Of a stretch of 10,829 nucleotides of DNA, positions 5,708 through 10,829 are shown one piece after another. The notes beneath the pieces are model-generated. The model did no database searches and was not told the DNA's origin. It worked only from the letters and a program-made list of their open reading frames with translations. Position numbers and translations under genes: made by a program. Where the stretch lies: NCBI GenBank assembly GCA_009924885.1, contig RFQS01000054.1, positions 1 through 10,829 of the forward strand, written 5' to 3'. Source of the stretch: Pseudomonadota bacterium (lineage in GTDB: Bacteria; Cyanobacteriota; Vampirovibrionia; LMEP-6097). Each line of letters starts with the position of its first letter. Position 1 is the stretch's first letter.

Positions 5708-6469
5708 ATGCATTCAGGTTTAATTAATTTGGGTTCAAATTTAGCTCAGTTTGAAGAAAATCAATTAATGCTTGGTGAGCACATAGTTTACCGTCGCCTA
5801 AATAATAATGCTGACAATACTTGCACAGAAACCTATTCTGGAAATGAAGATATTGATGATATTGTGAGAATTGCCCTTCTAATGGCAAAATTAGAAAAAA
5901 CTCTTGGTAATCGTAAAATCAGAAGAGATGTCATTCCAGAAACCATCAAGACCCTTGGTCAATTAGTCGAATTAACTCAGAGTGAAGCTTTTATAAAATT
6001 TAATTTAGCAGATAGCCTGGGAATAGATATTATCGATTATACTCATGCTAAATTAGCTGAACAACCACCTTTAGAGCAATATCAAAAATTTTACAAAGAA
6101 TTGCAAACACATACTAAGAAACTAATCAATAGTTTTGAAAAGAAATCAGGTATTAATGCTTTATCTGTGACGGAAGAAAAAAAACCTAGTAAGTTACAGC
6201 GAGATCTTAAAACATTTATAGAGAACACTATAAATACAAATAAATCAGATAAGCCCGTTAATGATCAAGTATCGAAATTTAATCTGCAAGCTAATCTAGA
6301 GGCAGGAATAGTAGGCTTTATAGAGAATCTTGGGCAGTCAATAAGCAATTATGAAAACTTTCAAGCCCCTAAAAAAGTAGAACTCGGCGAGCAGCGCATG
6401 AGTAAGCAAAATATTAAAAAACAGATATTAGATACTAATAAAATAGTACTAATACTTCCGGAAGTATAA
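5708..6469 (+). CDS. Longest intact frame in the middle of the broken gene, unrecognised
   Basis: This 253-codon frame would encode a mainly helical, soluble protein with no signal peptide or membrane segment. The first ATG at 5708 lies well inside the coding signal: 40 codons upstream in the same frame (including KDWDKVLDLFLSNTRYSQ) read like protein. ATG 5708 is therefore unlikely to be the original start. Features include a helical region IDDIVRIALLMAKLEKTLGN and a Lys/Asn-rich linker at about 155-185. The frame ends at a TAA directly followed by ATG in the same frame. The 30 codons after it (DGDWLAVILEE, then TTFPDTHIEF) look like two beta strands. I know no homologue. Treat it as a fragment unless the stop codon is shown to be an error. 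Confidence 0.45.
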   Translation: MHSGLINLGSNLAQFEENQLMLGEHIVYRRLNNNADNTCTETYSGNEDIDDIVRIALLMAKLEKTLGNRKIRRDVIPETIKTLGQLVELTQSEAFIKFNLADSLGIDIIDYTHAKLAEQPPLEQYQKFYKELQTHTKKLINSFEKKSGINALSVTEEKKPSKLQRDLKTFIENTINTNKSDKPVNDQVSKFNLQANLEAGIVGFIENLGQSISNYENFQAPKKVELGEQRMSKQNIKKQILDTNKIVLILPEV

Positions 6470-6777
6470 ATGCCGGATGGTGATTGGTTAGCTGTGATAT
6501 TAGAAGAACCATCACTTAAAACAGTAACGACATTTCCTGATACTCATATAGAATTTTACTAGCTATTAATTCACTTAAAGATGGATCTGAAAAGGATAAG
6601 TATCAGGATGAGCTAGGAAATATATTTGACCTTGCATCCAAGAATTTTGATAAAGATTTAAATAAAATAATAGGTAATGTCTGTGAAAAGAATTCAATTA
6701 GAAAGGATTTTATTCCGCCGTTTAAATTTCTCAATATAAGAAATTTAGTAGATGGGTTTAAATTTACAAAAGAGAAG

Positions 6778-7413
6778 ATGGCTGCGATAAGGCTTATTTT
6801 ACAGGATAAATCCCCAAGTTCAGAAGAGTTAAATACGTTACCAAAATCTCAAGATTTAGAATACCACTCTCCAATTTCTGAAAAAAATAAACTGAATACA
6901 AATTATTCTAATGAAGTTGGTGTTGGTGCTGTAGCTGAAGGAAGAATCGCAAGAGCCTTAATGCAACTACTTGCAGAAGGTAAATTAAAATTTGTCATTC
7001 AAGCTGAGAACTTCGGTCCTTTGGATACTAAGTTACATGCAGACTTTCTTCTGGTAGATAATGCTAATAGACTAATTCCTCTACAGGTAAAATCTAGTGT
7101 TGACTCAGCTAAAGCTACAGCACCCAAATTACCAAATCATTTAGTAATCAGCCCATCTGGGTTAAATATTTTTTCTGAACCAAAGCTTTCAGATTCTTTA
7201 TCTGAAAGGATTGGGAAAATTATTTTGCCACCAGAATTTAAGCTTGAAGCGCAGAAGGTAGAGCAGATCTTTGGAAAATTAAACACTCTTCAAAAGAAGA
7301 ATCCGCATCATGTTCACACTCCCAATTTTATTCATGATTTAGATGAGGAACAGGAAACAAAATTAGTTAATCATTTTAAAACTTTTATAAAGTCGCTGAT
7401 CACCATTAAATAA
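6778..7413 (+). CDS. C-terminal frame of the broken gene, PD-(D/E)XK nuclease-like
   Basis: This 211-codon frame holds a pattern typical of PD-(D/E)XK nuclease folds. A helix carries Glu54 (GAVAEGRIARALMQLLAEG), followed by Asp89 (KLHADFLLVD) and Gln103-x-Lys105 (RLIPLQVKSS), with strands at the right spacing. Such domains occur in restriction, repair and toxin nucleases; the target here is unknown. Upstream, the frame stays open and protein-like back to 6541 (for example YQDELGNIFDLASKNF) but without a usual start codon, so ATG 6778 is probably not the true start. The last 51 bases run antisense through the end of pheS. If translated alone, it would keep the whole nuclease-like core. Confidence 0.5.
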   Translation: MAAIRLILQDKSPSSEELNTLPKSQDLEYHSPISEKNKLNTNYSNEVGVGAVAEGRIARALMQLLAEGKLKFVIQAENFGPLDTKLHADFLLVDNANRLIPLQVKSSVDSAKATAPKLPNHLVISPSGLNIFSEPKLSDSLSERIGKIILPPEFKLEAQKVEQIFGKLNTLQKKNPHHVHTPNFIHDLDEEQETKLVNHFKTFIKSLITIK

Positions 7414-8424
7414 AGTTCTAATATCGCTGATTTTATGCTTCAGCATGGTAAATCTCTCTAAACCTAATCCAGCTGCGAATCCTGAATATTTCCCAGAATC
7501 TATCTTAGCCATTTCGAGTACATTTGGGTCTACCATTCCACAGCCCATTAATTCGAGCCAACCGCGGCCGCCACAAGTATTACAGCCTTTGCCCTCACAG
7601 AAAATACACTCAGCATCTAATTCTGCACTCGGCTCAGTAAATGGAAAATAATCTGGTCTTAAACGAGTGCTTACGCTCTTACCAAAAAATTCTTTAAGAA
7701 ACTCATTTAGAAACCATTTCATATGACCAAAGTTAATATTTTCATCTATTAACATGATTTCTAATTGATGAAAGAAAGGCATTTTACGAGCATTAACTTC
7801 CTCATTACGATAGACGCGACCATGACCAATAATTCTAAATGGTGGTTTTAATTTTTCCATAGCCCTGATTTGAATAGAAGAAGTATGACTTCTTAATAAT
7901 ATTTCAGGGGAAAGGCTGGTGTAGAAAGTATCCTGTTCATCTCTTGCTGGATGATCTTCACCAGTATTTAATGCTGTGAAATTATAGTATGTATTTTCAA
8001 GTTCTGGACCATCTACTAATTTAAAACCTAATCTCTGGAAGATTCCTACGATATCTTTAGTGACATCATTAAGCGGATGGAGCTTACCTAGAGTTTTTCT
8101 ACCATTCGGTAAACTAATATCTATTTTTTCTGCTTCTAATTTAGCGGCAATTTCTTCTTGCTTGAGTTCATCATTACGTAAATTAAATATAGTCTCTATT
8201 CGGCTTTGAGCTTCATTGATAAGTTTCCCTAATGCAGGTTTATCTTCAGGCTTAAGATCCTTCATGTAGACCTTAAATTCACTAATTTCACTTTTATTAC
8301 CCAAATATTTCGCTTTTATCTGATGAGCATTTTTTAAATTAAGATTAGTTTTACAATCTTCACTAGCTCTGATCTCTATCTGATCTAGCTTTAGTTTTAG
8401 TTCATCGAGGTTAATGGTTTGCAT
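7363..8424 (-). CDS. pheS: Phenylalanyl-tRNA synthetase alpha subunit
   Basis: This 353-residue protein is the catalytic alpha subunit of the class II (alpha-beta)2 enzyme that charges tRNA-Phe in the cytosol. An N-terminal coiled coil covers about residues 1-100. The catalytic core begins near HPLNDVTKDIV. Motif 2 lies in GHGRVYRNEEVNARKMPFFHQLE (about 200-222), the Phe-binding FTEPSAELD at 262-270 and motif 3 GLGLERF at 319-325. Four cysteines (C273, C276, C281, C284, a CxxC-x4-CxxC arrangement) could bind a metal, as in many bacterial PheS. No pheT gene lies downstream, where the convergent broken gene ends inside pheS, so the beta subunit must be elsewhere. A TGCTAAAAT promoter box lies 21 bases before the ATG. 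Confidence 0.97.
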   Translation of the reverse strand: MQTINLDELKLKLDQIEIRASEDCKTNLNLKNAHQIKAKYLGNKSEISEFKVYMKDLKPEDKPALGKLINEAQSRIETIFNLRNDELKQEEIAAKLEAEKIDISLPNGRKTLGKLHPLNDVTKDIVGIFQRLGFKLVDGPELENTYYNFTALNTGEDHPARDEQDTFYTSLSPEILLRSHTSSIQIRAMEKLKPPFRIIGHGRVYRNEEVNARKMPFFHQLEIMLIDENINFGHMKWFLNEFLKEFFGKSVSTRLRPDYFPFTEPSAELDAECIFCEGKGCNTCGGRGWLELMGCGMVDPNVLEMAKIDSGKYSGFAAGLGLERFTMLKHKISDIRTLFNGDQRLYKSFKMIN

Positions 8425-8441
8425 GTTTCAGGCTCAGGGTA

Positions 8442-8455
8442 TATGATTTTAGCAT
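8442..8455 (+). promoter_or_regulatory. Possible -10 boxes of the M3 peptidase gene
   Basis: Two weak candidates precede the ATG at 8463: TATGAT at 8442-8447 (leader about 8 bases) and TAGCAT at 8450-8455 (7 bases before the ATG, leaderless). Both overlap the pheS -10 box on the other strand. I cannot choose between them. Confidence 0.25.
8446..8454 (-). promoter_or_regulatory. Extended -10 promoter of pheS
   Basis: The minus strand reads TGC-TAAAAT (8454-8446), the same nine bases as at atpD. The ATG at 8424 is 21 bases further, giving a predicted leader of about 15 bases without a clear Shine-Dalgarno site. The box lies within the 38-bp gap shared with the divergent peptidase gene. Confidence 0.45.
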
Positions 8456-8462
8456 TAATTAT

Positions 8463-10538
8463 ATGACAGCCAAATTAGCCAATCCACTCCTTAGTACATC
8501 TGAGTTCATACCATATCAGAGCATTAAAGCTGAGCATATTTACCCTGCTACCGTAGAAATCACTAAACAAGCTCAAGCTAAGCTAGAAGAGATTTTAGCA
8601 ACTAAAGGTGAGCTGAATTTTGAAAATGCAATGTATCCCCTGATAAAAATGGAGGATTTAGTAGATAAGGCTTGGACTCCTGTCGAGAATTTACTTTCGC
8701 TAAATGCTGATGATGATTTCAGATATGAAGCAGAAAAGGCAAGACCCGTTATGGTGGAATTTTATAATAATTATTCTTTAGATCCACGTGTCTATGAGTT
8801 CGTTAAGAGATATGCGGAATCAGAAAATGCAAAAAATCTTACTGGTGAAAGAAAAAGATATTTAGAAAATACTTTAAAGGATTTTAAATTATCAGGAGCA
8901 GAACTCGAAGGCAAGGCAAGAGAGGAGTTTAAAGAATTAAATTTAAAACTATCTCAACTTTCACAAAAGTTCTCAAATAACGTCGTGGATAGTAAGTTTG
9001 ATTTAATTATCAAGAATAAAGAAGATTTAGCTGGTCTGCCTGATGATCTTATTCAAGCGGCAGCTCTTAAAGCTAAAGAAAATGGCATAGAATCCGCTTG
9101 GGTATTTAATTTAGATTATCCATCTTATGGGCCCTTTATGAAATTCTCTGATAATGGGGCTTTAAGAAAAACACTCTATATCGAATATTTAACTAGAGCC
9201 TCTCTAGGAAAGAAGAATAAGAAAAATGAATCATTAGATAATGAACCACTTATTTTTGATATTTTTGCAGTGAAGGCACGCAAAGCGAAACTTCTAGGAT
9301 TTTCCTCTTATGCAGATCTATCATTACAAATGAAGATGGCTGAAAGCCCTAAGCAGGTTAAAGAGTTTCTTATAAGGCTTGCAGAAAAAGCAAGAGCTTT
9401 AGCTGAAAAAGAATATGCCGAATTAATTTCATTTCAAAAATCTATTAATTATCAAAATACTGAAAATAATCCCGATAAAATCTTGCCGTGGGATACAGCA
9501 TACCTATCGGAAAAACTCAGAAAAGAAAAATATGATTTCGACACTAATTTAACTAAGCCATATTTCGAACTAAATGCAACTATCGAAGGCATGTTCAATA
9601 TCGCTAAAACCCTTTACTCTATAGACTTTCAGAAAGTAGAAAATATAGAAGTATGGCATGAAGATGTCAGCGTTTATCAAGTATTAGAAAAAGACGGTTC
9701 TATTATCGGCACATTTTATATGGATCTCTACCCGAGAGAAGTTAAGCGCAGTGGTGCTTGGGTAATGCCTCTTGTCGATTCTGCTATTAATCCATCTGGA
9801 CAGAAAATTAAACCACAGTGTACGCTTGTCTGTAATTTAACGAAACCACAGCTGGAGCCTAGTTACAGTCCTTCTTTGTTAACCCATCTTGAAGTTTTAA
9901 CACTGTTTCACGAATTTGGTCATGCTCTGCATCATCTTTTAAGTAATGTTGAACTTTCACCCATGGCTGGAACTAACGTTGAGTGGGATTTCGTAGAACT
10001 ACCAAGCCAATTAAATGAAAACTTTGTTTGGCAGAAAGAATCTTTATCAACTTTTGCGAAGCATTATGAAACAGCGGAACCAATCCCGGCAGGTCTTCTG
10101 GATAAAATGCTGGCAGCACGTAATTTCAATGAAGGTCTATCCTGCTTAAGACAGGTGGAATTTGCTTTGTTTGATCTGGAAATATATATGAATAAAGAGG
10201 AATCTCTGTCAGAGTCTCCGAATCTAACTCACCTTAGAATCGCAAGAAAATATAACCTCATAGATCCATCAGATCTAGTCTGCTTCGCTAATTCTTTTTC
10301 ACATATCTTCGCAGGTGGATATGCTTCTGGCTATTATAGTTATAAATGGGCAGAAGTGCTTGAAGCTGATGCTTTCAGTCGTTTCCAAAACGAAGGTGTA
10401 CTAAATCCCATAGTAGGAGCCGAATACAGAAAGAACATATTAGAGAAAGGAGACAGTGAAGCTCCCCTATCTCTATTTAAGGCTTTTATGGGCAGAGAAC
10501 CAGATGAAGATGCCCTACTAAAAAGAATGGGACTTTAG
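8463..10538 (+). CDS. M3-family zinc oligopeptidase (oligopeptidase A type)
   Basis: At 691 residues this matches the length of bacterial oligopeptidase A (PrlC/OpdA, about 680), a cytosolic zinc enzyme that degrades short peptides such as cleaved signal peptides. The zinc site is HEFGH (His483, Glu484 as base, His487). The third ligand is Glu512 in DFVELPSQ, exactly 25 residues after His487 as in thimet oligopeptidase. The C-terminal substrate-binding loop GGYASGYYSYKWAEVLEADAF is present. The N-terminus NPLLSTSEFIPYQSIKAEHIYPA is the usual family start, so ATG 8463 is well supported. There is no signal peptide. The gene is divergent from pheS, with starts 38 bp apart, and its stop overlaps the stop of the convergent partial gene at the right edge. 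Confidence 0.96.
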   Translation: MTAKLANPLLSTSEFIPYQSIKAEHIYPATVEITKQAQAKLEEILATKGELNFENAMYPLIKMEDLVDKAWTPVENLLSLNADDDFRYEAEKARPVMVEFYNNYSLDPRVYEFVKRYAESENAKNLTGERKRYLENTLKDFKLSGAELEGKAREEFKELNLKLSQLSQKFSNNVVDSKFDLIIKNKEDLAGLPDDLIQAAALKAKENGIESAWVFNLDYPSYGPFMKFSDNGALRKTLYIEYLTRASLGKKNKKNESLDNEPLIFDIFAVKARKAKLLGFSSYADLSLQMKMAESPKQVKEFLIRLAEKARALAEKEYAELISFQKSINYQNTENNPDKILPWDTAYLSEKLRKEKYDFDTNLTKPYFELNATIEGMFNIAKTLYSIDFQKVENIEVWHEDVSVYQVLEKDGSIIGTFYMDLYPREVKRSGAWVMPLVDSAINPSGQKIKPQCTLVCNLTKPQLEPSYSPSLLTHLEVLTLFHEFGHALHHLLSNVELSPMAGTNVEWDFVELPSQLNENFVWQKESLSTFAKHYETAEPIPAGLLDKMLAARNFNEGLSCLRQVEFALFDLEIYMNKEESLSESPNLTHLRIARKYNLIDPSDLVCFANSFSHIFAGGYASGYYSYKWAEVLEADAFSRFQNEGVLNPIVGAEYRKNILEKGDSEAPLSLFKAFMGREPDEDALLKRMGL

Positions 10539-10829
10539 GTCTCTTCTTCGTACATTTCAATGATTTCAAATTGATTGTTATACAAGTAAATTAGCATCTT
10601 GTCATTTTCAAGCAAAACCTTTCTGCACGCTAAATCACTTTTATAATTTTTAATATATAGAACTTGGTAACCATTTACATCTATCTCTATAATCGGAGAT
10701 TTATTTGCAGCTTGATAGCAAGCAACTTTAGTGCCATTCTCTAAATTTAAATAACCTATTCGGTTACCACACTCGTCAGTTACTAAAGAACTGAAACATT
10801 CATCATCGGATTTATCTTTAAATAAATAT
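10535..10829 (-). CDS. Unrecognised protein, C-terminal part (runs off right edge)
   Basis: Ninety-eight codons are open on the minus strand from the window edge to TAA at 10537-10535, overlapping the peptidase stop codon by four bases. The visible part is rich in short hydrophobic, strand-like stretches alternating with charged turns (GYLNLENGTKVACY, IIEIDVNGYQVLYI, KMLIYLYNNQFEIIEMY). It contains four cysteines, two of them close together in ECFSS and DECGN. It ends in the acidic tail EEET. The paired-strand pattern resembles a beta-rich repeat domain, but I know no family, and the N-terminus, which would show a signal peptide, is missing. The length of open frame and ordinary codon use argue that it is a real gene. 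Confidence 0.6.
   Translation of the reverse strand, partial: YLFKDKSDDECFSSLVTDECGNRIGYLNLENGTKVACYQAANKSPIIEIDVNGYQVLYIKNYKSDLACRKVLLENDKMLIYLYNNQFEIIEMYEEET

Larger units (their letters stand above)
5490..7413 (+). pseudogene. Broken ~640-codon gene (two frameshifts, one stop); C-terminal nuclease-like domain
   Basis: Three reading segments line up as one gene. Segment 1 starts at ATG 5490 (MNKIGPNIKPPGFGNSSES) and stops at 5637-5639 unless it shifts by -1 in the nine-A run at 5580-5588. The shifted frame is open from 5582, with 40 plausible codons and no start codon before ATG 5708. Segment 2 runs to TAA at 6467-6469 and continues in the same frame (MPDGDWLAVILEEPSLKTV) to TAG 6560-6562. 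Segment 3 is open from 6541 in the next frame but has no ATG, GTG or TTG before 6778. One extra T in the TTTT at 6554-6557 would join HIEF to LLAINSLKDGS. Each frame change is a loss of one base. The simplest reading is a decaying gene; sequence errors or slippage at the A-run are alternatives. The middle is rich in charged helices. I do not recognise the family. Confidence 0.65.

Noticed and set aside
6470..6562. A separate 30-codon gene starting at ATG 6470
   Set aside because: It is in frame with and directly adjacent to the preceding TAA, so it reads better as the continuation of the interrupted gene.
7445..7651. Plus-strand 68-codon frame inside pheS
   Set aside because: It is antisense to the conserved motif 3 and cysteine region of PheS, with proline/serine-rich shadow composition.
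1..10829. tRNA, rRNA, CRISPR array, transposase, riboswitch
   Set aside because: I looked on both strands and saw no sequence supporting any of these.

Overview
The window is AT-rich, densely coded bacterial DNA. It carries eight intact or edge-truncated protein genes, one broken gene, no tRNA or rRNA gene and no CRISPR array. No non-coding stretch exceeds about 175 bases. The F1 beta subunit resembles cyanobacterial AtpB (the IYNAL / GTN / TVEVQ-LLGD block) but stands apart from any atp operon. With the low GC, this fits a non-photosynthetic cyanobacterial relative (Melainabacteria/Vampirovibrionia type). That placement is an inference of low confidence.

Layout, left to right. A DUF4143-type AAA ATPase (minus strand) runs off the left edge. 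Next come a thiolase (minus) and, divergent from it, a two-CBS-domain protein (plus). Convergent with the CBS gene is a minus-strand series read lexA, then a small AtpZ/AtpI-like membrane protein, then atpD. The lexA stop and the atpZ-like start overlap as TAATG. Between the atpZ-like gene and atpD lies a 123-bp element with perfect 15-bp terminal inverted repeats and an inner palindrome. Part of this element recurs upstream of lexA, and a weaker match abuts the atpD stop codon. Divergent from lexA (5490-7413, plus) is a coding region broken by two frameshifts and a stop codon; its C-terminal part looks like a PD-(D/E)XK nuclease fold. Its end overlaps the end of pheS (minus) by 51 bp. pheS is divergent from an M3-family oligopeptidase (plus). 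A partial, unrecognised minus-strand gene touches the right edge.

Start-site pattern. I see no convincing Shine-Dalgarno sequence. Instead, a -10 box lies exactly six bases before the start codon of four genes (AAA ATPase, thiolase, CBS protein, lexA), three of them preceded by an extended TGG. Two more (atpD and the broken gene) have an extended -10 box 9-10 bases before the start. This suggests leaderless or near-leaderless mRNAs, and it decides the start codons of the thiolase and lexA.

No obvious defence or biosynthetic cluster is present. Most genes are housekeeping (translation, ATP synthesis, SOS control, acyl-CoA metabolism, peptide turnover). The parts most worth a second look are the broken nuclease-like gene, the inverted-repeat element family, the promoter/start-codon geometry, the detached atpD and the long-linker LexA.
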